64,000 bases of DNA, taken from positions 112,994,785 through 113,058,784 of the forward strand of contig CM072884.1 in the NCBI GenBank assembly GCA_037013685.1, in the 5' to 3' direction. Each line of letters starts with the position of its first letter. Within the stretch, counting starts at the first letter, position 1. A program made the translations under genes and the position numbers. The notes beneath the pieces are model-generated. The model did no database searches and was not told the origin of the DNA. It worked only from the letters and a program-made list of their open reading frames with translations. The stretch comes from Acridotheres tristis. Its lineage: Eukaryota; Chordata; Aves; Passeriformes; Sturnidae. Shown one piece after another: positions 1 to 11,082 of this stretch.

Positions 1-229
1 CCAGGGAATGGCTTCCAAGGAGGATTTGATGGGATTTTGGGAATTAGGAATTCCTGCCTGTGTGGATGGTGAAGCCCCAGATTTGCTGTGGCTGCCCCTG
101 GATCCCTGGAATGTTCAGTTCCAGGTTGGACATTGGGGTTGGAGCAGCCTGGGACAGTGGGAGGTGGAACTGGATGATTTTTAATGCCCCTTCTAACCCA
201 ACCATTCCATGATTTTTGATTCTATAGGA
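1..229 (+). mobile_element. CR1 LINE 3' end, cut by window edge
   Basis: This is a sense-strand CR1 non-LTR retrotransposon 3' end. It contains the 'gattttgggaattagg' stretch, the 'ctgtggctgcccctggatccctgg' block and a terminal 'ccattccatgatttttgattctata'. No reverse transcriptase sequence is present, so it is a 5'-truncated dead copy. The first bases (ccagggaatggcttcc) are exactly the last part of the 22-bp minisatellite unit seen in other CR1 copies here, so an array may continue to the left of the window. Confidence 0.85.
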
Positions 230-1144
230 AAAGGTTTTTTAACCCACACACTGCCCTGTTTGAAGCAAACAGCTGGATTTGAGTTCTGCACCATTTTCAA
301 GGTGGTTGTAACAGGGCCATAGAGAAACAGCACCAAAAACCATCCATAAAAACCAGAAATATCCCCATCTTCCCATTGGAAACACAGGCAGTTCACCTGA
401 GTCCAAAACTGAGATTAAAGATAAGAATCAGACCCCATTTTTCTGAATGTGCAATTTTTTTAATGTGCACAGCAGGAAATATTTCTTCAAAATCCTGGGT
501 ATTTCCAAATATCTGACTTCTCAGAGGAGTCAAAACGCAATCAAAGTATTTCCTTTCAAAGCTGCATCATTTTGTGATTAGCCAAGAGGTTTTTGCAACA
601 TGAATTTCCTTTTCAGAGATGTTTTCTATTACATCTGTTTGCTTTTGTTTGTCTTGTTTTATTTTAGCAATCCAATTAAATTCCTCTTTTATCAAGATGG
701 AAAACTCGTGCTGCTTCTTTTAAACAAAATCCAGCTCATGGCATGCATGGCTGCTCCAGCAAATGTTTAAATATTTCCTGTCTGTGCTAAAATAAATCAG
801 GATTTGACCTGAGCAATTATGATTAGCCTTTCCAGGATGTCCTTTTGTTCCCTTTCTTTCAAATAGGAAGGATTCATACAGTGTGACAGGTTTTATTAGC
901 CTAAAAGATCCCTGGCACATCTGGATGCTCAATTTGGATGATTTTGTGATTTAAGGTCCTTGTCATTATCCCTCATCCTTTGCATTTCACTGGACGTCCA
1001 CGTGCTGGCACAATTCCTCCAATGCATTTTAAATATAGATCTAAAAATAAAAATTAATGCCCCAACTGCACAATGCAGAAATGTTCTGATGTTTGTGGAG
1101 TGGCTTTGTCCTGATTAAATGGCAAGGATTTATTTCCACAGAAC
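230..1144. other. Single-copy AT-rich DNA, no gene seen
   Basis: No frame here has codon structure or a recognisable protein. About 600-960 is AT-rich with TAAT- and TTTAAA-type motifs and no repeat signature. It could contain a conserved noncoding element, but that cannot be judged from one sequence. Confidence 0.4.
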
Positions 1145-1145
1145 C

Positions 1146-1380
1146 AGAGAATTATGGAATCATGGAATGGTTTGGGTTGGGAAGGATCCTAAAGATCATC
1201 ACTGGGACACCTTCCGCCATCCCAAGAATGTCCAGCCTGGATTTGGGCACTTCCAGGGATCCAGGGGCAGCCACAGCTGCTCTGGGAATTCCATCCCAGC
1301 CCCTCCCCACCCTCCCAGGGAACAATTCCTAATTCCCAATATCCCATCCCAGCCCTCCTTCAGCTTCAGGTCCTTCCTTG
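1146..1380 (-). mobile_element. CR1 LINE 3' end
   Basis: The copy is antisense. It starts with two terminal octamers (gaattatggaatcatgg), then the CR1 3' block, the conserved 'gggatccaggggcagccacagctgctctggg' region and a 'ttcctaattcccaatatccc' segment. It breaks off at 'ccctccttcagcttcagg'. The 22-bp minisatellite region is not included. Divergence is moderate (for example ccgccatcccaagaatg where other copies keep the canonical form). Confidence 0.88.
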
Positions 1381-3226
1381 CAGGTGGCAGAGAAGAACCA
1401 TCGGGACTCCCTCAAAAATTTGAGAAGCAAAAAACCCAAAAAAACCCCCAAAAACCCCATTAAACCTTGCCCCTTGCAACTGTTGGCAACACATGGGGGT
1501 TGCAACATTTTGGAGGCAGCTGCTGAGCCCTGAGCTTCCTGTGAGAACACCTTAAAATAAAGGCTGACTTTGGCAAAAACAACTTGTTTGTAAATAAAGA
1601 GAAATGCTCTCCCTGACTGGAAGCATTGGGACAGAGCCCCTGAGGATATTTTCCTTTCTGTTCTAGACAGAATAAAGATTCTCACTCGGGTCAATGTGTT
1701 GTTTTTTTTTTCCCCTCGTTGAATTGGAGTGGTTCTCATTAATTAAATCACTGTGCTGCAATCCAGGGACAAGCTCTGGATCTATTGCAAAAGTGCCCAC
1801 GGAGCTGGTTTGAAAGCAGGCTGGGTCAGGCACACAAAGCAGCACGGGAGGGACAATTAAAAATGCAATTTAGCTGCTGAGTTGGTAAAAGGAGGGAGCT
1901 GTAGCGAGAAAATATTGAGCAGATTTAAGAAAATGTAGCCACCTGCTTGATTCGGGAAGCTTGGTTTGAGAAGCAGTGGCTGCCTTTATATTTTAATATT
2001 TGTTCTGTCTCACGACAGCCCTGCTGGACACTGAAACCCCGAGCTGTGACCCTCAGCCTGCTGGCAGAATGTCCCAGATGCTGCTGGACCACATCCTCAT
2101 GTCTTATGCAAAACCATGGGAAAGAAGATGGAAAAAAAAAAAAAAAAAAAGCCCCCGAGAGCCCCAAAGCCCAAATCCAGCTTTAACTGCAGGCCAAAAG
2201 TGAAACTTCCTGAGATAGACACGGCTGGTTTAGAGTCTTTAAGCTGCACATCCCGAGTAAACCACAACAAAAGCTTAAAGAGGAAAGGTCAGACCTGTGA
2301 AGTGCTATTTGTTTTCACTGAAACTTCATCCCCCACTTACCCCCAGCCTAACCAGCAGCGGAATCAATTACCACTTGTCAGACTGAAACCCGACCCCAGA
2401 AATGAAAGAAGGACACGACCTCTGGGGGGGAAAAGAAACCACGAGTGAACCACTTTGTCCTGCAGGGAAGGGTTAACAGGCCTGATCCTCCTTTTCCCCC
2501 CTGCAGCAGGGATCGATGGCAATGTTCTCTGCATTTACTCTTCCTTTCAGCGGGGATGGCCAGTAGGACAGTGAGGTTATTGAGATTGGGTTTCATAAAT
2601 TACTCCATTTAATAATTGAAGACAAAGAGCTTCCATACATTTTAATAGCATTTAGTGTAACTGTTCAAATTTGTAGGACTCACAATAGATCAATCTCAGC
2701 TGCCATTACCCCTCGAGGTAATGGTGCCTGCACTTACCAAGCTTCTGTTAAGTGTAGGCTCAGCTTGTCAAAGGGTGGTCAGGTTTAAGGCAATATCCCC
2801 CTGATTCCCATTTCCCACAAGCCTAGAATGGCATTCCCAGAGGGACACCACGCTGGGAATGTTGCTGTTGGTTTAGCTCGGCTGTGCCAGCTGAGAATTC
2901 TGTCCTTCTGGTGTATAAAATGATGTAAGAGAATTAATTCTGACATCTGGGATCAGCCTGGACTATCCCAACACCAGCAGTGAGTCCAGGCAGCAGAGAA
3001 GATTCCTTCTTCTGTTTCATTTCTGAATGCAAGGGAATAAAAGCCATAAATGGAGCTGAGAAGATTTCTTGGGAAGGTGGAGGGGATCCCTCTGAGTGCT
3101 GGGAGAGAAGCAGCTCATGGTCACATCTCACAGCATGAAAGATATTTCATTTTATAACCGTGTGGAGAAGCCTGGAAGACGCTGGAAACTCCATCAGATG
3201 GATCAACATGTGACATGGGGCTGAAG
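1381..3226. other. Single-copy DNA with one A-run
   Basis: No coding exon is visible. There is an A-run at about 2131-2150. The part around 2590-2770 is AT-rich with homeodomain-like TAAT cores and holds a perfect short palindrome listed separately. I see no retroelement signature in this stretch. Confidence 0.4.
2703..2724. promoter_or_regulatory. Palindrome with paired TAAT cores
   Basis: CCATTACC and GGTAATGG form perfect 8-bp inverted arms around the 6-bp spacer cctcga, which is itself part of CTCGAG. Paired ATTA/TAAT half-sites are typical of dimeric homeodomain sites (established knowledge). A regulatory role is only an inference. The surrounding 150 bp is single-copy and AT-rich. Confidence 0.25.
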
Positions 3227-3798
<572 letters not shown>

Positions 3799-5264
3799 TC
3801 TCATCCTCTTTAATCCTTTTTTTTCCCTTCCCTTTCACATTTCCCCTTTATCCAATCCCACTTCCATGTGCTTAAATAGCAGATCAGAGATTGATTTATA
3901 TCAATTTCCAAGTATGTAATTTATTAATAAAATTTTGGAAGATTTGTGGACCCCCTGACTTCTGCCATTTCTTTACTCCACAGAATTCCCCCCTCATCAA
4001 AACCACTTTGGTGTTTCATTATCTTTTTTCAAACAGTCATCCAGGGAAATTAATACTCTGATTTTTTGTGTTGTTTGGCCTTGGACTTCCTCATATTAAG
4101 CAGTTTTCTTTGCTGCCTCTGCCACAGGAAAAAAGAAATTTCTTAATCCAGGAAACATCATCAAATCACACCAAATAAATAGAAATAAATTCTCTTCTAT
4201 TCCCAATCCTTTGCCCTCATCACTGAAAAGCAAACAAACCAGGCAGGGCTCTGGAGGAGACAGGAAATGGAGGCAAGGAGGGACAATTGAGAAAACCAAA
4301 GACATTTTCTTGAGTTTCACAGAAAAATGCATTCCTGATTGAGCAATGTGGGGCTAAAGTGATGCTAAGGTGATTTAGAAAAACCCTCGTGCTCTGGCTG
4401 GAGAATGGGTGGGATGGGATCCAGCATGGACAGAGCCAGGAAGGTGGAAATCCATGGAATAGGTGAACCTGGAGATGGGAACATCTTCTCGTGGCCTTCA
4501 TCTTCCTCATCCAAATTTGAGACAGAGCTCCTGTGGCCCAGCCTTAATCCTGGTTAGGATTTCCTGGGGAGAATGGATAAACCCCAGAAAAGTCTGGAAT
4601 TTCTTATGGACTCACAGGAAAGTCCTGAAGCAGTGAAGAGCAAGAAAGGATTGCTTTCCACCTGAACCTAAATTCTTATTAAAATCAGGAGTGCAAAGTC
4701 ACTTTGGAGTTGAAAATCTTCACATTTGTCAGCTACACCCTGCTTAATATTCATGTTAATGCACAAAATATTTCTGCACGTGGATCTGTGAGAGGAGAGC
4801 CCATGAATGTAAAAATAAAGTTTTGAGACTTTAGGAAATGGCAACAGTTTTTAAGAGGAAAATTCCTGAAAATTCCACAGAACCAGGTTTTTCTAAATAG
4901 CTGGGATTTTTGGCATGAAAAGATGGAGGCACAGGGAAAGTGTCATTAACACCCACTTGGCTGGATGGTCCATTTTGGGATGGATGGACCCTTTAGGCTC
5001 TGAGATTCCCTCCTCCAAGACTCCTCCTGTAGCCAGGGTTGGATGGACTCCTCTCTTTTGTTGGGTTGTGTTTGGTTCCTTTTGCTCTTTGCTCAAGTTT
5101 TCAAAGCTCAGCTCCTCCTGGGATTCCTTTATTCAATCTTTTATTCCCATTCCCGAGGTTGGATCCCATGGCTGGTGTGGGGAATGGCCCAGGGGTTTGG
5201 ATGGGAAAGGCTGTGGAGAGTTCATATCCAGGGATCTCTGCACCTTCCCAGGTAGAGGGGAAAA
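3799..5264. other. Single-copy DNA, no gene seen
   Basis: I see no repeat family, RNA gene or convincing exon. Open frames are short and lack biased composition or recognisable motifs. Confidence 0.4.
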
Positions 5265-5265
5265 A

Positions 5266-6185
5266 GTAATGGAAATCCTGGATTGGCCTGGGTTTGAAGG
5301 GAATTATGGATCCAGTTCTAATCCCCTGCCTTGGGCAGGGACACCTCCCACTGTCCCAATGTCCAACCTGGAACTGAACATTCCAGGGATCCAGGGGCAG
5401 CCACAGCTGCTCTGGGAATTCCATCCCAGCCCCTCCCAGGGAACAATTCCTAATTCCCAAAATCCCATCAAATCCTCCTTGGAAGCCATCCCCTGGGTGC
5501 TGTCCCTCCATTCCCTGGGTGCTGTCCCTCCATCCCCTGGGTGCTGTCCCTCCATCCCCTGGGTGCTGTCCCTGCATTCCCTGGGTGCTGTCCCTCCATC
5601 CCCTGGGTGCTGTCCCTGCATCCCCTGGGTGCTGTCCCTCCATTCCCTGGGTGCTGTCCCTCCATTCCCTGGGTGCTGTCCCTCCATCCCCTGGGTGCTG
5701 TCCCTCCATTCCCTGGGTGCTGTCCCTCCATCCCCTGGGTGCTGTCCCTCCATTCCCTGGGTGCTGTCCCTCCATTCCCTGGGTGCTGTCCCTCCATCCC
5801 CTGGGTGCTGTCCCTCCATCCCCTGGGTGCTGTCCCTCCATCCCCTGGGTGCTGTCCCTCCATCCCCTGGGTGCTGTCCCTCCATCCCCTGGGTGCTGTC
5901 CCTCCATTCCCTGGGTGCTGTCCCTCCATCCCTTGGCAATTGTCTCTCTCCATGGTTCCTGCAGCTCCTTCAGGCCCTGCAAGGCCACCCTGAGCTCAGC
6001 CCAAAGCTTCTCCTCTCCAGGCTGAACAATCCCAGCTGTGCCAGCCTTTCCTCCCAGCAGAGCTGCTCCATCCCTCTGCTCATCCTGCTGCCTCCTCTGG
6101 GCTCTCTGCAGCAGCTCCAGCTCCTCCCCGGGCTGGGATCCAGGTTTGGATGCAGGATCCAGGTGATGGGAGCTCACACAGCCAC
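5266..6185 (-). mobile_element. CR1 LINE with expanded internal minisatellite
   Basis: The copy is antisense. In element order from the high-coordinate side it has the 'gagctggagctgctgcagagagcc' region (near 6120-6080), 'ctgggattgttcagcctggagagg', the 'gagctcagggtggccttgcagggcctgaagg' block, a 20-unit 22-bp array, then 'gattttgggaattagg', the 'cccctggatccctgg' block and a degraded 3' tip near 5266. No reverse transcriptase domain is present. A 396-aa open frame on the minus strand crosses it only because the array has no stop codon. Confidence 0.92.
5488..5928 (-). repeat. 22-bp minisatellite inside CR1, 20 units
   Basis: Twenty head-to-tail 22-bp units are counted by eye. On the CR1 sense strand the core is GGAGGGACAGCACCCAGGG plus a 3-nt linker (AAT or GAT). 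Units differ mainly at the linker and one C/G site. In CR1 sense the array lies between 'acaattgccaaggg' and 'atggcttccaagg'. Because 22 is not a multiple of 3 and no stop occurs, all three frames stay open, giving a 22-residue repeat (GQHPGDGGTAPRGWRDSTQG...). I regard this as noncoding. Confidence 0.96.
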
Positions 6186-8082
6186 TCCTTTCCATGGACA
6201 CCAATTCCCAGCCAGAACAAAAACCAACCCAACATTTGCCATTTTCAGGTTGGATTTCAGCAGTGCTTCTTCCCTTTTTTTTCCCCTGCATATCTCAGGT
6301 TCCAGATTTTATCACTTATCCAGAGCTGGTCTGATATAATATCTGCAAACTGGTGAAGATGCTTTTAAAACTCTCTATTACTTGTAGATTTTTTGTCCAA
6401 CAATTTCTTCTTAGCTTGCAGTTACTCAAAAGCAATCTATCAATAATTGAAATTGGCCTTGATTATCCTTATGAAACCTTTCCAACTCAAGATATTCCAT
6501 CATTTTATTGGGTTATCTATGTTGTGCTTCCTTTTCCTCTTAGAACCTATTCCCACTCTTCATTGAAAACCAGACTGGATTCATGTTTGTCTTGCAATGG
6601 GATTAGAAATTTGCTCCAAAAAAAAGTCCTGTGCTCTTCTGTGTTTGAGAAACATTTCCCTGCCTCAGGAGATCCCTGCTGGAATATTTATCAGCAGTGA
6701 ATCCAAAGTCTGTGTGAGCAGAACTGGGCATGGACTTGATATTCCTGAAGGTTCCTTTTGCCAGAATTTGTCCTGTTTTTCTTGTGTCTTGTGACAGATC
6801 TTGGTGATCAAGTGACTGTCCCAGTTATGATGAATAATCCTGATTTTTAGGATTTTTAGTTTATCCCAAGGACATGGACTGACAGGGATTGCAGTTTAGG
6901 AAATCTCCTAAACTCGTGGCTTGCTCTGTCCCTGTTGCAAAATAAAACAAATTTCCTCAACAGGACTTAGGGAATTTTGGAGCTGCTCATGGATCTCCTC
7001 ATTCCCAAAAAAAGGAAGCACTTCTGCCACCTCTGTGCAGAAATTCAGTTTAGAGCCAACATTTGGGTGGGAAACAGAGGATGGGAAAGAATCTGTGGGA
7101 GTTTTGGGATGCTCTGTGCTTTGTTGCCACTCAGATTTGGTGAGGAGAGAGAAATCAGCTCCTCAGCCACTGTTTTTTCCATGTCCTCATTAAATATATC
7201 AGGGACAAAAATCCTTTGGGATAGAAACACTTGGATGTCTGCAAATTCTCTTTGTCTCCTTTTTTTTTTAATTTTTTTTTTTTTTTTGTGAAAGACTGTG
7301 ACTGATATAGAACCTGCAAAAGTAGGGACCCTGAGATGGAAAACGCTTCCAAAGTGTGATTTTGTAATCCTGAGCAGAAACAGGAAAGATTTTCATTTTC
7401 CTGGAAATTAATATTGGAGTTAAGATTTTTTTTTTTATCTGCAGAACTGCGAGCTTTGCAGAGGTGTAGGGTGAGCCACGAGGTTGAGATCAAGATTTTC
7501 CTGCACCCCTGGGGATTAACTTGGTGAAAATAATCTTGGCTACCTGTGGATTTATCCTGTGTTATGGGAATAACAGGAAAATCAGGGAATTTGTGTCGCT
7601 TGTGTGCAGGTACAGGGCAAGAGGCTGTTCCCAGGCTGGAGGTGTCAGGTTTGGCTCCACAGCTCCCAGGTCCCAGTTTTGGGGGGTCCTGCTGGGAAAA
7701 TGAAAATTCTCCCTGTGCCTACTCCAGTTCAGGGGGTGTTTAGTGGATTTCAAAAGGAAATATCCAACTAGAAAAGCTGAATGGAGCAAAATTAGGTGTT
7801 TTAATTGCTGCTGAATTCAAATTGTGCTTTAAGAGACCCACCAGATCACAGTGCTGGTGGGTTCTCTTATTACCCTATTATTGTATTGTTATAGATGTGC
7901 ATTTTTTGTATGAATTGCATTCTTTTAGATACATAAATGATTCCCTAGTATCAATATTATTGTATGTTTATAGCCAAACACCAATTATAGAAGAAATATG
8001 GCATCGGTTTTACAGGATGTGGCCCTTTGAGCCTTAATATGATTTAGAAGCAGGGTTGGTTCATGGTTTCATAAAGAATCCC
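6186..8082. other. Single-copy AT-rich DNA
   Basis: No CR1 or LTR signature is recognised. A T-run lies at about 7261-7287. The 6300-6600 and 7800-8040 parts are notably AT-rich. Short open frames show no codon bias or motifs. Confidence 0.35.
7833..7866. other. Short hairpin-forming inverted repeat
   Basis: GAGACCCACCAG and CTGGTGGGTTCTC can pair around the loop atcacagtg with one bulged T. It sits at the edge of an AT-rich block and matches no repeat that I recognise. Confidence 0.4.
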
Positions 8083-8375
8083 ACAATGGTTTGGGTTGAG
8101 GAGGACCCTAAATCCCACCCAGTGCCAGCCCTGCCATGGCAGGGACACCTGCCACTGTCCCAGTGTCCAACCTGGCCTTGGGCACTGCCAGGGATCCAGG
8201 GGCAGCCACAGCTGCTCTGGGAATTCCATCCCAGCCCCTCCCATGGAAGAATTCCTAATTCCCAATTCCTAATTCCCAATTCCTAATTCCCAATTCCTAA
8301 TTCCAATCCATCCCTGCCCTCCTTCAGTTTATAACCCATTCCTCCTTGTCCTGTCCCTACAAAAATTCCTTCTCC
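8083..8375 (-). mobile_element. CR1 LINE 3' end with small 14-bp expansion
   Basis: This antisense copy begins with 'cacaatggtttgggttgagg' and continues through the 'gccatggcagggacacctgcc' and 'ccaggggcagccacagctgc' blocks. It then has four copies of a 14-bp motif and 'ccctgccctccttcagtttataaccc'. It ends near 'ccttgtcctgtccc'. It lacks the 22-bp array because this subfamily form uses the 'ccctccttcag' variant. Confidence 0.9.
8250..8306 (-). repeat. 14-bp tandem repeat inside CR1, ~4 units
   Basis: The motif ttcctaattcccaa is repeated four times. Other CR1 copies in this window carry this motif once (for example near 5446 and 10480), so this is a local expansion of an element-borne sequence. 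Confidence 0.9.
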
Positions 8376-9444
8376 CTCCTATTTCTAACCCCTGTTTAGG
8401 GCTCTGGAATTTCACATCATGAACTGTGAGAGGGAAAGGCTGATTCTCCAAACCTGAGGCTCATTTGTGGTTTTTTCCCCTTTTGACACAGCCACGGTCC
8501 CATTGGGATAGGAAATGGATTTATTAGTGGGAACCCACTGCAGTGAGGGGTTAGGATTTGGGCAGGGTGGGATTTAAAGCTCTTGTGGGGGTCTCAGTAA
8601 CCCCATGGGGGTGTGTCAGTGAGGGAAGGAGCCAGGGGGCTGCTCCTCCTCCTCCTGATTCCCAAAAGAGATGAATTTTTAAGGAAAGATGAGCTGTGCC
8701 TTAAAAATGTCGAGTTTAGAGTGAGACTGGACAGAGGCTCGAGGATTCCCAGCCCAGCTCTCTGTCCCTGGGGAATCTGGAATCATTCCTGAGGAGGATT
8801 TGCAACCTGGTCAAAATGCCTGTTACCCCATGGAGGCAAAGGAATGTGCCCAGTTTCCCCTGTGCATGGAATTACTTCTGGAAATTCTGTCCAGGAATAA
8901 CGACACCATCCCATTTGTGCTCTGGTGCCACTCAGTACTCATGGCTTATTTTTCCCATGGATTTGAATGAACCCTCACAGCTTTCCTGCTTTTACCTCCC
9001 CTCCAGAGAAGGTGAAACTGGAGAAGAGGAACATCCGAAACCAGAGACTCTCAACTTCCTCAGATTTCAAGGGAAAGGATATCCCACAGTGACTCAATCC
9101 CTGTTTTGAACACTCCAGCATCATTTCTGGCAATCGGTCTGTGGCAATGCTCGGGATGAGGCAAAACTCTCCCTTCTCCATTTGGAAGAGAAGGAGATGA
9201 TGAAACCACATCCTCAGGCTCGCTCTCGGGGCACGTGGATTTGGGCAGATGATCTCATTTCCTCTGTGGAGCACTGGAGGTCACAGCCCTGGCAGCAAAC
9301 CCTCCTTCCAGCCTGGAAGGCACTGCTGCTCCTGCACCTGTCTGTCCTAAAAGACACCTGGAATTCCTCTCTGCTATTCCCCCAGGAATAGCCAGAAACC
9401 TGCAAGAAGGAACATCTGGAGAAGGTTTTGCAATGGTTAAAGTC
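8376..9444. other. Single-copy DNA, no gene seen
   Basis: No clear repeat or exon is found. There is a CTCCTCCTCCTC stretch near 8643. Open frames such as the ~97-residue one near 8816 show no recognisable domain. Confidence 0.35.
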
Positions 9445-9445
9445 T

Positions 9446-9662
9446 TTTGAGATGTGGTGGGACAAGGGGAATGGCTTCAAACTGGGATATTGGGAAGAAA
9501 TTCTTGGGTGGCAGGGTGGGCAGGCCCTGGCACAGGGTGCCCAGAGCAGCTGTGGCTGCCCCTGGATCCCTGGAAATGTCCAAGGCCGGGTTGGACATTG
9601 GGGTTTGGAGCTGTTTGGGACAGTGGAACGTGTCCCTGCCTATAATTCCATAATTCCATGAA
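9446..9662 (+). mobile_element. CR1 LINE 3' end, minisatellite-free form
   Basis: The copy is in sense orientation. It reads 'gggacaaggggaatggc', then 'ccctggcacagggtgcccagagcagctg', the 'cccctggatccctgg' block, and ends 'ataattccataattccatg'. At the place where other copies hold 22-bp units, this one has only 'gacaaggggaatgg', so it is a zero-unit reference form. Confidence 0.88.
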
Positions 9663-9881
9663 ATTAAGCATGAGGTTTTAATTTTTTTTCCTTGGATTTC
9701 AGGCTGGCTCTGAGGTAGAAGTCACTAATTTACACAGCTCTTCTTGCTAGTCTGCTATGGATGGGGAAAGGGAAGAGAGAAGCAATGACACGTTTGAATC
9801 CCATGGGAAGTTTGGGGACATTCTGGGTGTCCACAGACCTCAAATCCTATTTTGCAGTGTAGCAGTTCAAAGCTTCAACCA

Positions 9882-10018
9882 CCAAAAAAAAAACAAAACC
9901 AAAAAAAGAAAAACCAAAACCAAAACAAACCAAAAAACCAAGCCAAAAAACCCCCACAAAGAACTGCCAAAACACCAAAAACCAACAAGCAAACCAACAA
10001 CCCCCCAAAAAACCCCTC
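9882..10018. repeat. A/C-rich, G-poor low-complexity tract
   Basis: Runs of A are broken by C or CC with almost no G or T. The same style of sequence occurs at 16779-17115 and, in complementary form, at 48221-48338. The N/Q/K/P-rich open frame across it is compositional only. Confidence 0.85.
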
Positions 10019-10106
10019 AGCTGTCAAGTCCTTTTTATAGATGGAAACCATGCCTGACATATACAAAGAAATCTGTGTGGAATCTCACATTTTGAGTGAT
10101 AAAGGA

Positions 10107-10305
10107 ATCACAGAATTCCGGAATTCCTGAGGCTGGAAAAGCCCTCCCCATGCCCAACTTGTCACCCTGAGTGCCACCTCCAGGTGCCACCTCCAGGGAT
10201 GGGCACTCCAAGCCTCTCTGGGCAACTTTTTCCAATGTCTTTCACCCTTTCCAGGAAGAAATTTCTCCTGAAATTCCTAATACCACTTCTCAGCCACAAG
10301 TCAGT
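10107..10305 (-). mobile_element. CR1 LINE 3' end, older subfamily
   Basis: This antisense copy starts 'tcacagaattccggaattcctgagg', continues 'ctggaaaagccc' and holds a duplicated gtgccacctccag motif, then 'gggatgggcactcc' and 'aggaagaaatttctcctgaa'. The same subfamily, with the same duplicated motif, occurs at 44640. Confidence 0.8.
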
Positions 10306-10431
10306 CTCCTTCCCTGGCTTAGAAACACCGATTTTATTACAAAATATGAATTTTTATGTAGTTTGTTGATGAGCTCAGGCATGGTGCTCTCCTTCCACCC
10401 AACAAACGTGTCCCACTGCTCACCTGGATGC

Positions 10432-10690
10432 TGCCAAATTCCATCCCAGCCCCTCCCCACCCTCCCAGGGAACAATTCCTAATTCCCAAAATCCCATCAA
10501 ATCCTACTTTGAAGCCATTCCCTGGGTGCTGTCCCTCCATTCCCTGGGTGCTGTCCCTGCATTCCCTGGGTGCTGTCCCTCCATCCCTTGGCAATTGTCT
10601 CTCTCCACCTTCCCTAGGACTCTTTCAGGTCCTGGAATGTCACACTGAGGTCACCCCAAAACCTTCTCTGCTGGAACCCAGGGCCCTTTT
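10432..10690 (-). mobile_element. CR1 LINE fragment with 3 minisatellite units
   Basis: The antisense copy is truncated at its 3' side (it begins inside 'attccatcccagcccc'). It runs through 'ttcctaattcccaaaatccc', three 22-bp units (about 10514-10584), 'ccttggcaattgtctctctcc' and a diverged upstream segment. It is one step in the series of unit numbers found in this window. Confidence 0.88.
10514..10584 (-). repeat. 22-bp minisatellite inside CR1, 3 units
   Basis: Three units match the 5488-5928 array, with one carrying the G variant (gtccctgcat). They lie at the same CR1 position, between the nearby 'ttggcaattgtctc' and 'ggaagcc'-like flanks. Confidence 0.93.
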
Positions 10691-11082
10691 TTTTTTTTGG
10701 GATGTGTGATGTGAGCAGCTCAGAGTGTCCCCACGAGCTGCTCAGGAAGTGACATCAGGGCTGGAGGACAGCTCCTCAACCCCATCAATTATTGAGTGCC
10801 TGAGATTGTTTCGGGGAGGGGCTGCACAGGGAAGAAGATCTTTTGGGGAGGCAAATAAAGGAAGGCAGAACAGCTGATTAGTTCCTATTATCAGGGGCTA
10901 ATGGGTGTCGTGTTGATCAGATGGTAACCAGAGAGCACCGAGAGAGGGTTTGAGTGCTAAGTACTGCACTGCCCGTGTGAGGCCTCATTACTGCACTTGC
11001 ATCCCCTCCTGGATGAATTTTTTATGACCTCACCGTTTTTTCTCACTCTTTGCTTTGCTCTTCTTTCCATCCTGCCTACCCC
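10691..11082. other. Single-copy DNA, possible conserved noncoding
   Basis: There is no repeat signature. The 10780-11000 part has a dense, non-repetitive mix of short motifs (caattattgag, gctgattagttcc, ggctaatggg, gtgttgatcag) of the type seen in developmental enhancers. This is an impression only. Confidence 0.25.

Noticed and set aside
5101..6291. 396-residue minus-strand open frame with GQHPGDGGTAPRGW repeats (and similar frames at 18451, 54818, 55363)
   Set aside because: The frame is created by a 22-bp stop-free unit that is open in all three frames on both strands. It lies in a dead CR1 copy with no start context or codon bias.
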